In this document: positions 25,233 through 33,806 of the stretch, piece after piece
Numbering within the stretch: position 1 is the first letter of the stretch
Layout of the letters: every line of letters starts with the position of its first letter
Notes under the pieces: generated by a model
What the model was told of the DNA's origin: nothing
What the model saw: only the letters and a program-made list of their open reading frames with translations
Database searches by the model: none
Program-made: the position numbers and the translations under genes
Assembly: GCF_024199945.1 (NCBI RefSeq)
Contig: NZ_JANADP010000001.1
Location: 5,208,001 to 5,272,000, forward strand
Source of the DNA: Bradyrhizobium sp. CCGUVB4N
GTDB taxonomy: Bacteria > Pseudomonadota > Alphaproteobacteria > Rhizobiales > Xanthobacteraceae
Direction of reading: 5' to 3'
Length of the DNA stretch: 64,000 nucleotides

Positions 25233-27419
25233 ATGAACCAGTGCCTACGCTCGCTCGCGTGTGTCGTTGCCGTGGCCGCCTTGGCCCTCCTTCCCACCGA
25301 GCTGACGGCAAAGAGCAGTCATAAATCATCCGCGTCGAAGAAGACGCATGAGGCCAAATCCGGCGGCAAGCCGCGGCATGCAGCAAGCGGCAAACACGGC
25401 AAACACGCCGAGGCCAAGCGCAGATCGAAGAAGCAGGACGACGAGCCCGCGGACAAGCCCGCGCCGCCTGCGCTGACCGGCGACCTCGCCGCGCTGAAAG
25501 ACGCCTTCGACCTCGCGCGCAAGGGCAAGACCGATGATGCGAGCGCGGCCCGCGACCGCATTGCCGATCCCGCCGGGCAAAAGCTCGCCGACTGGTTCAT
25601 GCTGCGCCATTCCGAGAGCACGGCACCTTTCAAGCGCTACGCGGCCTTCCTCGCCGCCAATCCGGATTGGCCGAGCGCGGCACTGCTGCGCCGGCGCGCC
25701 GAGGCGCGGCTGTGGCAGGAGAAGAGCGACGCGGCGACCGTGCACGCCTTCACGATGGACCGGCCGACCAGCGCCAAGGGCAACTTCGCGCTGGCGCGCG
25801 TGCTGCTCACCGAGGGCGACAGCGACCGGGCAACGCGTCTGGTGCGCGAGGCCTGGCGCTCGGAGGAGCTGTCCGAACGTAGCGAGGAGGATTCCTACAC
25901 AGCGTTCCGCGATCTTCTCACCGCTGAGGATCATCGCGCCCGCATGGACAAGCGCCTCGGCGCAAAGGACTACGCCGGCGCAAGGCGCGCGGCCAAGCGG
26001 CTCGGCGAAGACTCGCTCGCGATCGTCAAGGCCTGTGCCGCGGTTAACGGCAAGGAGAACAAGGCCAAGGACTATCTCGACGACGTGTCGGCGGATGCCC
26101 GTCGCGATCTCGGCTATGTCCTTTGCCGTGCACAGTGGCATATCCAGAAGGACCGCATCGACGATGCGGCCGAATTGATCCTCGCTGCGGCCCCCGACAC
26201 CATGGCGGCGCAGGATACCGATGCCTGGTGGCGCGAGCGCCGCCTGCTGGCGCGAAAACTGCTCGACCAGGGCAAGTTCAAGACGGCGTATGACGTGGTG
26301 CGCGCGGCCGTGGTGCCCGCGATGGAGGTCTATCGCGTCGACTATCACTTCATGTGCGGCTGGATTGCGCTGCGCTATCTCGACGATCCCAAGACCGCGA
26401 TGATGCACTTTGCGGCCATCGACGAAGGCTCGCCCAATCCGCTCGCGCTGTCGCGCGCACATTACTGGCGCGGGCGCGCGGCCGAGGCCATGGGTGCCGC
26501 AGCCGACGCGCGCATGAGCTACACGGTCGCCGCGCGCTATCCGACCGCCTATTACGGCCAGCTTGCCCGCGCACGACTTGGCCTCGAGGGGCTAGAGCTG
26601 CGGGCCCCCTCACCCATGCTGGCCTCCGCCGACACGCCGGCCGCGGACGAGCGCGTCCGCGCCGCCGACATGCTGTACGGCATCGGCGAGCGCGACACGG
26701 TGTACTACTACGCCGAGGATTTCGCCAAGGAGGGCACCGACGTCGCGGCGCTCGAAGCGCTCGGGGAGCTCGCCGGCCGACGCAACGACGCGCGCGTCAT
26801 GCTCGAGGTCGGCAAGTCGGCGCTGGCGCGCGGGCTCGCGCTCGACCACTACGCCTTCCCGACCATCGGCATTCCCGAACACAAGCAGGTCGCGCCCGCG
26901 ATCGAGACCAGCGTGATCTATTCGGTCGCTCGCACCGAGAGCTCGTTCAACCAGCGCGACAAGTCGGCCGCCAATGCGGTCGGCTTGATGCAGGTCACGC
27001 CGGAAGCTGGCCGCGACACGGCAAAGCGCTTCGGCCTGACCTATGACTGGGACAGAATGGTCTCCGATCCCGTCTACAACACGCAGATGGGCGCAGCCGA
27101 GCTCAGCGCATTGCTGTCGGAATATCGCGGCAACCAGATCATGACCTTCGCCGGCTACAATGCCGGCCGCGGCCGGGTGCGCGAATGGGTGCAGGCGCAC
27201 GGCGACCCCAGAGACCCCAAGATCGATCCGGTCGACTGGGTCGAGCGCATCCCGCTATCGGAGACGCGCAATTACGTCCAGCGCGTGATGGAGAACGTGC
27301 TGGTGTACCGCGCCCGCTTCGAGCCCAGCGGCATGGTGGCCGGCAAGGACGTCCAGCGTGTCACGGCACAAGACGTGAATGCGGCTCCGACGGCATCGGC
27401 CGCAGCCCCCGCGCCCTAG
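25233..27419 (+). CDS. Soluble lytic murein transglycosylase (Slt-type)
   Basis: 728 residues from ATG 25233. Signal peptide (MNQCLRSLACVVAVAALALLPTELTA), a Lys/His-rich linker (about 28-75), a long alpha-superhelical U-shaped part (TPR-like, about 85-540) and a C-terminal SLT domain. The catalytic Glu569 is in VARTESSFNQ, followed by ANAVGLMQVTPEAG and FAGYNAGRGRVREW. It cleaves peptidoglycan glycan strands to anhydro-muropeptides in the periplasm. The longer upstream frame to 25110 lacks a signal peptide at its start. Confidence 0.9.
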   Translation: MNQCLRSLACVVAVAALALLPTELTAKSSHKSSASKKTHEAKSGGKPRHAASGKHGKHAEAKRRSKKQDDEPADKPAPPALTGDLAALKDAFDLARKGKTDDASAARDRIADPAGQKLADWFMLRHSESTAPFKRYAAFLAANPDWPSAALLRRRAEARLWQEKSDAATVHAFTMDRPTSAKGNFALARVLLTEGDSDRATRLVREAWRSEELSERSEEDSYTAFRDLLTAEDHRARMDKRLGAKDYAGARRAAKRLGEDSLAIVKACAAVNGKENKAKDYLDDVSADARRDLGYVLCRAQWHIQKDRIDDAAELILAAAPDTMAAQDTDAWWRERRLLARKLLDQGKFKTAYDVVRAAVVPAMEVYRVDYHFMCGWIALRYLDDPKTAMMHFAAIDEGSPNPLALSRAHYWRGRAAEAMGAAADARMSYTVAARYPTAYYGQLARARLGLEGLELRAPSPMLASADTPAADERVRAADMLYGIGERDTVYYYAEDFAKEGTDVAALEALGELAGRRNDARVMLEVGKSALARGLALDHYAFPTIGIPEHKQVAPAIETSVIYSVARTESSFNQRDKSAANAVGLMQVTPEAGRDTAKRFGLTYDWDRMVSDPVYNTQMGAAELSALLSEYRGNQIMTFAGYNAGRGRVREWVQAHGDPRDPKIDPVDWVERIPLSETRNYVQRVMENVLVYRARFEPSGMVAGKDVQRVTAQDVNAAPTASAAAPAP

Positions 27420-27503
27420 GCCCGCACCGCCGGGGCTGGAACGCGGCGCAAGGGCTGGACGGGTGACTGCGGCCGACGGTTCTGCGCAGCCGGCATCGTG
27501 GGG

Positions 27504-27815
27504 TTAGCCGTCACCTCCTTCCATGGTCAGAAGGTCGTGCGCGCGCAGATAGACCTCAGTCAGCGAGCGCGAGAGCGCGCTCATCTGCATCATCAAGCTC
27601 CAGGCCGAAATGGCCGTGAGCACCGATATCGCCTCGAGCGAACCGCGGTAGGGAGCGAATATCCCCATGGTTGCCTGCTGCCGGTAGCAGTCATAGTCGC
27701 AATAGCGCGCCTGCATCGACGCATGCCGGAGATAACTCGCGCCCAGCGGCCGGGCGCAGGCGCTACAAGCGGCGCCCGGGCGAGGTGTTTCCTGGTTGAC
27801 GAGCATGAATCTCAA
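27504..27815 (-). CDS. Cys4 zinc-finger-like protein with hydrophobic tail (paralogue A)
   Basis: 103 residues from TTG 27815, supported by AGAGGA seven bases upstream. The resulting N-terminus MRFMLVNQETPRP matches the next gene upstream. Four cysteines are arranged as CSAC...YCDYDCY, a treble-clef or zinc-knuckle spacing. The C-terminal half (GSLEAISVLTAISAWSLMMQMSALSRSLTEVYLRAHDLL) is a long helix, partly hydrophobic, that the paralogue lacks. No known family. Last gene of a four-gene run on this strand. Confidence 0.6.
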   Translation of the reverse strand: MRFMLVNQETPRPGAACSACARPLGASYLRHASMQARYCDYDCYRQQATMGIFAPYRGSLEAISVLTAISAWSLMMQMSALSRSLTEVYLRAHDLLTMEGGDG

Positions 27816-27848
27816 AATCGTGTCCTCTGTTGCCGCCTCGGCCGGTTC

Positions 27849-28037
27849 TCAAGACGCCGCTCGCGCACGCTCCCCGAACGGCACCAAGGCTTCGTGATGA
27901 AGCGCGTAGCATTCGTGGTCGCAGTAGGGCAGCAGCGTTCGCACGTCGCGCAAATAGCCGCCGCTGATCTCCTCGCAACACCACAGACAGAACGTCTTGC
28001 GGAATGGGGTCCTGCCGTTCACCAATACGAACCTCAC
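27849..28037 (-). CDS. Cys4 zinc-finger-like protein (paralogue B)
   Basis: 62 residues from GTG 28037, with a strong GGGAGGTG eight bases upstream. MRFVLVNGRTPF...CLWCCEEISGGYLRDV...YCDHECYALHHEAL is clearly paralogous to the next gene (MRFMLVN, CxxC, YLRH, YCDYDCY). The four conserved cysteines suggest one zinc site. The GTG overlaps the TGA of the secreted protein upstream (GTGA), so the two are translationally coupled. Function unknown. Confidence 0.6.
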   Translation of the reverse strand: MRFVLVNGRTPFRKTFCLWCCEEISGGYLRDVRTLLPYCDHECYALHHEALVPFGERARAAS

Positions 28038-28432
28038 GTGGCACCTCCCAGCGCGAAGCAATAGACCGTATCGACCAGGGAAGCGGATGGCGGCGGCGCG
28101 CAAAGATGGTTGCGGCCGTCGGGATTGTCCCTGTTTCGCTCGACTTTCTGGGCCGGGACCAGGATGTATTTCCCGTCCTCCCGGCGCCGCGCATAAATCT
28201 TGCCGTCGACGTAGCGGATCTCGGTCGGGTAGCAATCCGCGCTGTTGCAGCAGCTCATCACCGGATTGTCCGGCATGTGCCAGCTCGAATAGAACTTCTC
28301 GTGGACCAGTTCGTCTTGAGGCGGATGGTGGCGATGTGCGGCGTCCTGTCCAGCCTCCTCGGCCTTCACGCCCGTGATCAGGGGAAGCGGCAGCGCGACC
28401 GCGAGGAGGAGCTTGCCGACACCGTTCAACAC
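28034..28432 (-). CDS. Secreted hypothetical protein with CC...C motif
   Basis: 132 residues from GTG 28432, chosen because GAGGAGG lies six bases upstream and a signal peptide follows at once (LNGVGKLLLAVALPLPLITGVKAEE). The open frame to 28528 lacks these. The mature part has HEKFYSSWHMPDNPVMSCCNSADCYPTEIRYVDGKIYARR and later NHLCAPPP. Several His and Cys residues hint at metal binding or disulfides. I recall similar orphan proteins in Bradyrhizobium, none with a role. Middle gene of the small-gene run. Confidence 0.65.
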   Translation of the reverse strand: MLNGVGKLLLAVALPLPLITGVKAEEAGQDAAHRHHPPQDELVHEKFYSSWHMPDNPVMSCCNSADCYPTEIRYVDGKIYARRREDGKYILVPAQKVERNRDNPDGRNHLCAPPPSASLVDTVYCFALGGAT

Positions 28433-28484
28433 GCAGCCTCCTCGTTTAAAAGTTTCCCTGTGAAGCGGTCTTTGCGGCCCGCTC

Positions 28485-28676
28485 TCACGCCGTCTGAAAT
28501 CGGAAGAGCCAACGCCGGTCTTGCTCACGGCGCTCCCTGAAATGGTCGAGACATTTCCTCGAGCAGAGCGGCGTTCGCCAGGAATAGTATCGGATCAGGC
28601 CAAACTTCCCTGCACAGACGGCACATCCCTGTGCGTCAGGACGGCGCTCGGAGTATTCGGACCTATCGCACATCAT
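28485..28676 (-). CDS. Short Cys4 zinc-finger-like protein
   Basis: 63 residues. ATG 28676 and 28673 are both possible; AGAGGAGAGG ends directly before them, favouring the second. Motif GCAVCAGKFGLIRYYSWRTPLCSRKCLDHFRERREQDRR: CxxC then CxxxC, followed by a basic helix, so nucleic-acid or protein binding is possible. It is related in layout, not clearly in sequence, to the two paralogues downstream. First gene of the four-gene run. Confidence 0.5.
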   Translation of the reverse strand: MMCDRSEYSERRPDAQGCAVCAGKFGLIRYYSWRTPLCSRKCLDHFRERREQDRRWLFRFQTA

Positions 28677-29126
28677 CCTCTCCTCTTGGCCTCTCGTGGG
28701 TCCTCGTGCACTGAGGCACGGTCACCACGGTCGTCACGGAAAATGCGGCTTCTCAATCGCGACCTGCCAATTCATCCGGCAGGTCAGAGTGGCGGAGGCA
28801 GAGCTCGGCTCTTTGGGTGCAACACACCGAGCATCCCGGCAATTTGTGCTCCGCAATCGACTCCTCTCGATTGGACTTACCCTAGGCCGCGTGCATCGGA
28901 TCGCTCAATTGTACGGAGGTAAATGCACGCTAGAACTAGGGATGCGCGAGCTATACGTAGGTTTGTCCCGTAGTTTTCCGGACCCACGCAACGAGACGGC
29001 GCAAGGTGCGCGAGCTGCACGGCCGCCGCGAGTTTTGTGCAAGGTCCGACTTTGGCCGGAGGGAATTGCCCCTGTTGTGGCAAAGTGCTCTACTCGCATT
29101 GCCTACAGCGCGCCGGGACGGCTGCG
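28677..29126. other. Gene-free region before the PAS kinase, with a possible 16-codon ORF
   Basis: No conventional gene. At 28923-28973 (+) an ATG preceded by ACGGAGGTAA opens a 16-codon frame (MHARTRDARAIRRFVP) ending in TAG. The ribosome site is the best in the region, so it could be a leader peptide, but so short a frame can occur by chance. The kinase frame is also open upstream to 29037 through CPCC-containing sequence. Confidence 0.35.
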
Positions 29127-31559
29127 ATGATGTCTGGCCAGATCGCAAAACTTGGGAATTCGGCCGCACAATTCCTGCTCGGCGGCCTCGCGGCGCTTCG
29201 ATCATTCGGCAGCGGCGAAAAGGCCAAGGCCGCGCGCGGAGAAGACTCCCGGCAAGACACCGATCTGCGCGACGCCATGAAGCAATGGCGCGAGGTGTTC
29301 GAGCACAATCCGGTCATGTACTTCATGGTCGACCCGACCGGAACGGTCCTCAACGTGAACACGTTTGGCGCCGCACAACTTGGCTACACGACGGCCGAAC
29401 TGATCGGCCAATCCGTGCTGAACGTCTTCTTCGAGGAAGACCACGACACCGTCCGCCACTGCGTCGCCCTGTGCCTGGAGACAGTGGACCAGCCGCACAC
29501 CTGGGAGATTCGCAAGATCCGGAAGGATGGCTCGGTCCTCTGGGTCCGTGAAAACGCGAAGGCCATGTTGCGCGGCGACGGCAGGCCCATCGTGCTGGTC
29601 GCCTGCGAGAACATCACCCAACGCAAGGAGGCCGAGGATGCGCTGCGGCGAAGCGAGGCCTATCTCGCCCATGCGCAGGAACTGAGCCACACCGGCAGTT
29701 TCGGCCTCAGCCTCGTGACGGGCGAGGCCGTCTGGTCAAGGGAGACCTTTCGCATCTTCCAATGTGACCCGGCGACGAAGCCGACCCTTAACTTCGTCTT
29801 TCAGCGCATCCATCCGGACGATCGCGACAGGGTCAGACGGACCCTTGATCGGGCTTCCCTCGAAGCGGAGAATCTCGACCACGAATATCGCCTGCTGATG
29901 CCGGATGGATCGGTCAAATATCTCCATTCCGTGGCGCGCGCGGTGCGACACCTATCCGGGCGCATCGAATTTGTCGGGGCCATCACCGATGTCACGATTG
30001 CAAAGGAGGCGGAACAGAGGCTGCGTCGCAGCGAGGCCTATTTGGCCGAAGCCCAGCGCCTCAGCCATACGAGCAGCTGGTCGTGGGACGTGCGCCGTCA
30101 GGAGTTCGCCTACAGATCGGCCGAGCTTTACCGCCTGTTCGGATTTGAACCGGACCAGATCGACCTCCCGGCACGGGATTTCCAGCAGCGCATCCTGCCT
30201 GAAGACTTTCGGCGGATCGCCGAGGTGGAACGTCAGGCCGTCCGGCAGCGAGAGCCCTTCCAGATCGACTTTCGGATTGCGCGTCCGGACGGCTCGATCA
30301 GACGCGTCCACTCGGAGGGCCATCCCGTCATCGGCAGCGACGGTGAGGTGACGGAAATCATCGGCACGCATGTCGACGTCACCGAGCAGGTCGCCGCCAA
30401 GGAGGCCCTGCAAAGGGCATTCGACGAGCTAAAGACATCCGAGCAGCGATTCCGCGACTATGCCGAAACCGCGTCGGACTGGTTCTGGGAGACCGGGCCG
30501 GATCACCGTATCACGCACATATCGGAACACGCTGATACGTCCTCCGCCGCGCCGACGGGATTGATCGGCCTGACGCGTTGGGACATTCCGCCCGATGCCG
30601 AACTCGAGCCCGAGAAGTGGGAGCAGCATCGCCTGGCGCTCGATGCCCATCTTCCGTTCCGCGATCTCGTCTACCGCAGCAGAGATCTCAACGGACATCC
30701 CATCTATGTGCGCACCAGCGGCAAGCCGTTCCACGATGCAAGCGGCAGTTTTCTCGGCTATCGCGGCGTCAGCAGCGACGTGACGGCGGCGATCCGCGCC
30801 GAGCAGGCCGAGGAGGCGCTACGTAAGGCGCAAGCCGAGCTGACCCATGTCACGCGCGTGACGACACTCGGTGAACTCACCGCCTCGATTGCCCATGAAA
30901 TCACCCAGCCTCTCGCCGCGGTGATCTCCAATGCGGACGCCTGCATCGGCTGGCTTGGCCGCGAGCCTGCCGATCTGACGGCTGCACGCCGTTCCGCGGA
31001 ATGGATCGTCGAGGACGCCAACCGGGCCAGCGAGGTGATCCGCCGGATCAGGGCGCTAGCGAAGAAGACCGAGATCGAGGTGATTCCGCTCGACATCAAC
31101 GAGGTCGTCAGGGAGGCCGTGGCGCTGGTTCGGCGCGAGCTCGCCACCCATGCCGTATCGGTGCGAATGGAGTTGGCGTCCGACCTGCCCAGGATTTGCG
31201 GCGACCGGATCCAGCTGCAGCAGGTCCTGATCAACCTGCTGATGAACGGGATCGAGGCCATGCAGGCCAATATCGACCGCCCGCGCGAGCTGGCGATCCG
31301 CTCCGGCCATGCGGACGAAGACGGCGATCGCCGCCTGCTCCTCACCGTGACGGATCGTGGCGTCGGCCTCGGCAAGGACGTGACGGATCGTATCTTCACG
31401 CCGTTCTTCACCACGAAATCGGGCGGCCTGGGCATGGGCCTCTCGATCTGCCGATCAATCATCGAGGCTCACGCAGGACGGCTTTCGGCCTTCCCCAACG
31501 AAGGGAGCGGAGCAACTTTCCAGATCGCCCTGCCCTTGCCGCACAAGGACGCATCGTGA
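29127..31559 (+). CDS. Multi-PAS sensor histidine kinase, FixL-like class
   Basis: 810 residues from ATG 29127 (GGGACGG upstream; GTG 29037 is an alternative). No membrane segment, so cytoplasmic. Four PAS units begin near residues 50 (EVFEHNPVMYFMVD), 175 (AQELSHTGSFGLS), 303 (AQRLSHTSSWSWD) and 438 (FRDYAETASDWFWETG). A coiled coil leads to HisKA with phospho-acceptor His590 (SIAHEITQPLAAV). N, G1 and G2 boxes of the ATPase follow (LLMNGIEAM, DRGVGLG, GGLGMGLSI). No heme-ligand signature was found in the PAS units. Overlaps the response regulator by 4 bases. Confidence 0.88.
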   Translation: MMSGQIAKLGNSAAQFLLGGLAALRSFGSGEKAKAARGEDSRQDTDLRDAMKQWREVFEHNPVMYFMVDPTGTVLNVNTFGAAQLGYTTAELIGQSVLNVFFEEDHDTVRHCVALCLETVDQPHTWEIRKIRKDGSVLWVRENAKAMLRGDGRPIVLVACENITQRKEAEDALRRSEAYLAHAQELSHTGSFGLSLVTGEAVWSRETFRIFQCDPATKPTLNFVFQRIHPDDRDRVRRTLDRASLEAENLDHEYRLLMPDGSVKYLHSVARAVRHLSGRIEFVGAITDVTIAKEAEQRLRRSEAYLAEAQRLSHTSSWSWDVRRQEFAYRSAELYRLFGFEPDQIDLPARDFQQRILPEDFRRIAEVERQAVRQREPFQIDFRIARPDGSIRRVHSEGHPVIGSDGEVTEIIGTHVDVTEQVAAKEALQRAFDELKTSEQRFRDYAETASDWFWETGPDHRITHISEHADTSSAAPTGLIGLTRWDIPPDAELEPEKWEQHRLALDAHLPFRDLVYRSRDLNGHPIYVRTSGKPFHDASGSFLGYRGVSSDVTAAIRAEQAEEALRKAQAELTHVTRVTTLGELTASIAHEITQPLAAVISNADACIGWLGREPADLTAARRSAEWIVEDANRASEVIRRIRALAKKTEIEVIPLDINEVVREAVALVRRELATHAVSVRMELASDLPRICGDRIQLQQVLINLLMNGIEAMQANIDRPRELAIRSGHADEDGDRRLLLTVTDRGVGLGKDVTDRIFTPFFTTKSGGLGMGLSICRSIIEAHAGRLSAFPNEGSGATFQIALPLPHKDAS

Positions 31560-32221
31560 CTGATCATGGCAAGCAAGCGCAGGCGAATGCCGATGAGCCG
31601 ATCGTTCGGATCGTCGATGATGATCCGTCGATGCGCCGCGCGCTCACCAATCTCTTTCAATCGGTTGGTCTCAAGGTCGAAGCCTTCGGCTCAGCGGCGG
31701 AGATCATGGAGGCCAAGCCGCCGGCGGTCCCCAGTTGCCTCGTGCTCGACATTCGCCTGCCGGGCTCGAGCGGCCTCGACCTTCAGGCCGACCTCGCCAA
31801 AGCCAACATTCACACACCGATCATCTTCATCACCGGTCATGGCGATATTCCCATGACCGTCCGGGCCATGAAGAGCGGCGCCGTCGATTTTCTGACCAAG
31901 CCGGTACGCGACCAGGACATGCTGGATGCGGTGCAGGCTGCGCTCGAACGGGACCGCAAGCGGCGCGACGCCGAGAAATCGGTCTCGGGCGTGCGATCCC
32001 GTTTCGAGGGCCTGAGCGCGCGCCAGCGCGACGTCCTCAGTCTGGTCGCGTCCGGCCTGATGAACAAGCAGGTCGCCGCCGAGCTGGGATTGGCCGAGAT
32101 CACCGTGAAGATCTATCGCGGGCAGATCATGCGGAAAATGGGCGCGAGGTCATTGGCCGATCTCGTCAGAATGACCGACGCGCTCGGAATCCCACGCACA
32201 AGGGGAAACCTGCAAACCTAA
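31556..32221 (+). CDS. FixJ-family response regulator
   Basis: 221 residues from GTG 31556, which overlaps the kinase stop (GTGA), so translation is coupled. Receiver domain with acidic pair in VDDDPS, phospho-acceptor Asp65 (LVLDIRLPG) and Lys115 (DFLTKPV). C-terminal LuxR-type HTH (LSARQRDVLSLVASGLMNKQVAAELGLAEITVKIYRGQIMRKM, read in pieces). It should be the DNA-binding partner of the four-PAS kinase. Confidence 0.9.
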   Translation: MTDHGKQAQANADEPIVRIVDDDPSMRRALTNLFQSVGLKVEAFGSAAEIMEAKPPAVPSCLVLDIRLPGSSGLDLQADLAKANIHTPIIFITGHGDIPMTVRAMKSGAVDFLTKPVRDQDMLDAVQAALERDRKRRDAEKSVSGVRSRFEGLSARQRDVLSLVASGLMNKQVAAELGLAEITVKIYRGQIMRKMGARSLADLVRMTDALGIPRTRGNLQT

Positions 32222-32309
32222 GTATGCTTTCCAATCTCGCTCCGGGGGCCCACTTTCCGGTCGGCGGCCGTGCCACGGCCGGAGGCTCCCCCAATCAGGA
32301 GCGATCATA

Positions 32310-32696
32310 TTGTCATTGTCTTCAATTATTTCCGTCATTGATGATGATCCGTCCGTTCGCCTTGCGACGAACAACCTCCTGACGTCGCGGGGATACACGG
32401 TCTACACCTTTGGCTCCGCTCACGAATTTCTCCAATCCGGCAAAATCGACACGATCGCCTGCGTGATCGCGGATGTGCAGATGGCGGTCATGAGCGGCGT
32501 CGATCTCCTGATGCATCTGCGCGACCTTGGGCATCTGACGCCGTTCATCTTCATGACAGCTTTTCCCGATGATGATGTGCGCGCCCGCGCGCTGAAGGCC
32601 GGCGCGATCTGCTTTCTCGCCAAGCCGTTCTCCACGCCGACCCTGCTGCAATGCCTGGAGACGGCGCTCTCGGCGCCTGGAAAAGCCGCGACCTGA
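32310..32696 (+). CDS. Receiver-only response regulator
   Basis: 128 residues from TTG 32310, with AGGAG eight to nine bases upstream. A single receiver domain: VIDDDPS, Asp55 (VIADVQMAVMSGVDLL), Thr83 (FMTAF) and Lys105 (FLAKPFS) are all there, so it can be phosphorylated. There is no output domain. It may be a phosphate sink or a competitor of the FixJ-like regulator 88 bases upstream for the same kinase. Confidence 0.82.
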   Translation: MSLSSIISVIDDDPSVRLATNNLLTSRGYTVYTFGSAHEFLQSGKIDTIACVIADVQMAVMSGVDLLMHLRDLGHLTPFIFMTAFPDDDVRARALKAGAICFLAKPFSTPTLLQCLETALSAPGKAAT

Positions 32697-32700
32697 TGAT

Positions 32701-32722
32701 GTGGCCGCGACCTGGCGGCCAC
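32701..32722. terminator. GC hairpin after the receiver gene
   Basis: GTGGCCGC and GCGGCCAC pair perfectly around a 6-base loop, 5 bases after the receiver stop and between convergent genes. No T-tract follows, so intrinsic termination is uncertain. Confidence 0.3.
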
Positions 32723-32747
32723 CCACGGCGGGAAACTCCGCGTTGCG

Positions 32748-33719
32748 TCAATCCACCGTGATGTTGGCGGCCTTGATGATCGGCCACCATTTTGCGATCT
32801 CGGCCTTCTGGCGGGCGCCGAGGGCTTCGGGCGTGAGCTGGTCCTGCGGCGTCATCTCCAGGCCCTGGCTTTCGAGCTGCTTCTTCACCGCGGGATCGTT
32901 CAGCGCTTCCACGGCTGCGGCGTTGAGCCTGGTCACGATCTCCTTCGGCGTGCCCTTGGGCACCCATAGGCCCGACCATAGCGTCATGTTGAAACCCTTC
33001 AGCCCCGCCTCCTCCGCGGTCGGGATGTCAGGCGCCGACGACAGGCGCTTGTCATCGGTGATGGCGTAGGCACGGATGGTGCCGGCGCGAACCTGGTTGA
33101 TGGAGTTGGAGGTCTGGTCGACGATGACGTCGATCTGGCCGGCGATCAGATCGTTCAGCGCGGGTGCAGTGCCGCGATATGGTACGTATTGCAGCTTGAT
33201 GCCGCTGACGCTCTCGAAATAGACGCCGGCGATGTGGCTGCCCGAGCCGGCGCCGGCCGTGCCGGCCGTTGGCGGCGATGGCCGCGACTTGAGCCAGGCC
33301 AGGAGCTCCTTCAGCGAGGTCGCCGGCACCGCGTTCTTGCTGACGACGATCATCGGATTGCTCGGCAGCAGCACCACCGGTTCGAGATCGGCGACGAGGT
33401 CGTAGTTGAGCTTGTAGACGGCGCCGTTGGCGACGTGGGTGCCGAGATGGCCGAACGAGATGGTGTAGCCGTCCGGCGGCGAATGCACGGCACGCCCAAC
33501 CCCGATCGAGCCGCCGGCGCCGGTGACATTCTCGATCACCAGGGCTTGGCCGAGCGACTGGCGCATCCGCTCGGCGAGCACGCGTGCCATCGCATCCGAG
33601 GGGCCGCCGGCCGCGAAGGGCACGATGATGGTGATCGGATGCGACGGATAATCGTCGGCGCGCACGACGCCGGTGAGAGCGAGAATGCCGATCAGCCCGG
33701 CCCAGACGGCCTTCTTCAT
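32748..33719 (-). CDS. Bug/TctC-type periplasmic solute-binding protein
   Basis: 323 residues with a signal peptide (MKKAVWAGLIGILALTGVVRA). Tripartite tricarboxylate transporter binding-protein family: PITIIVPFAAGGPSDAMAR, NVTGAGGSIGVGRAV, YRGTAPALNDLIAGQIDV and WSGLWVPKGTPKEIV. These bind carboxylic acids such as citrate or pyroglutamate. No TctA or TctB membrane gene is nearby, so it is an orphan, as is common in this family. Lies after the threonine-synthase-like gene on the same strand. Confidence 0.85.
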   Translation of the reverse strand: MKKAVWAGLIGILALTGVVRADDYPSHPITIIVPFAAGGPSDAMARVLAERMRQSLGQALVIENVTGAGGSIGVGRAVHSPPDGYTISFGHLGTHVANGAVYKLNYDLVADLEPVVLLPSNPMIVVSKNAVPATSLKELLAWLKSRPSPPTAGTAGAGSGSHIAGVYFESVSGIKLQYVPYRGTAPALNDLIAGQIDVIVDQTSNSINQVRAGTIRAYAITDDKRLSSAPDIPTAEEAGLKGFNMTLWSGLWVPKGTPKEIVTRLNAAAVEALNDPAVKKQLESQGLEMTPQDQLTPEALGARQKAEIAKWWPIIKAANITVD

Positions 33720-33754
33720 TGTGTTCTCCCCGACGATGTCGTTTTTGTTTTTAT

Positions 33755-33776
33755 CTCTTCCCGCGTACGGGAAGAG
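33755..33776. other. 9-bp perfect hairpin between Bug protein and threonine-synthase-like gene
   Basis: CTCTTCCCG and CGGGAAGAG pair around CGTA. A T-rich run (GTTTTTGTTTTTAT) precedes the hairpin on the plus strand, so it is on the wrong side for a terminator of the leftward genes. It lies in the 5' leader of the Bug gene. Confidence 0.35.
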
Positions 33777-33806
33777 AGGTCGTTCGTGAAGAGACGAAAT
33801 GACGCG

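Noticed and set aside
31001..31555. Upstream extension of the FixJ-like frame
   Set aside because: This part lies in a shifted frame inside the kinase ATPase domain. GTG 31556 overlapping the kinase stop is the natural start.
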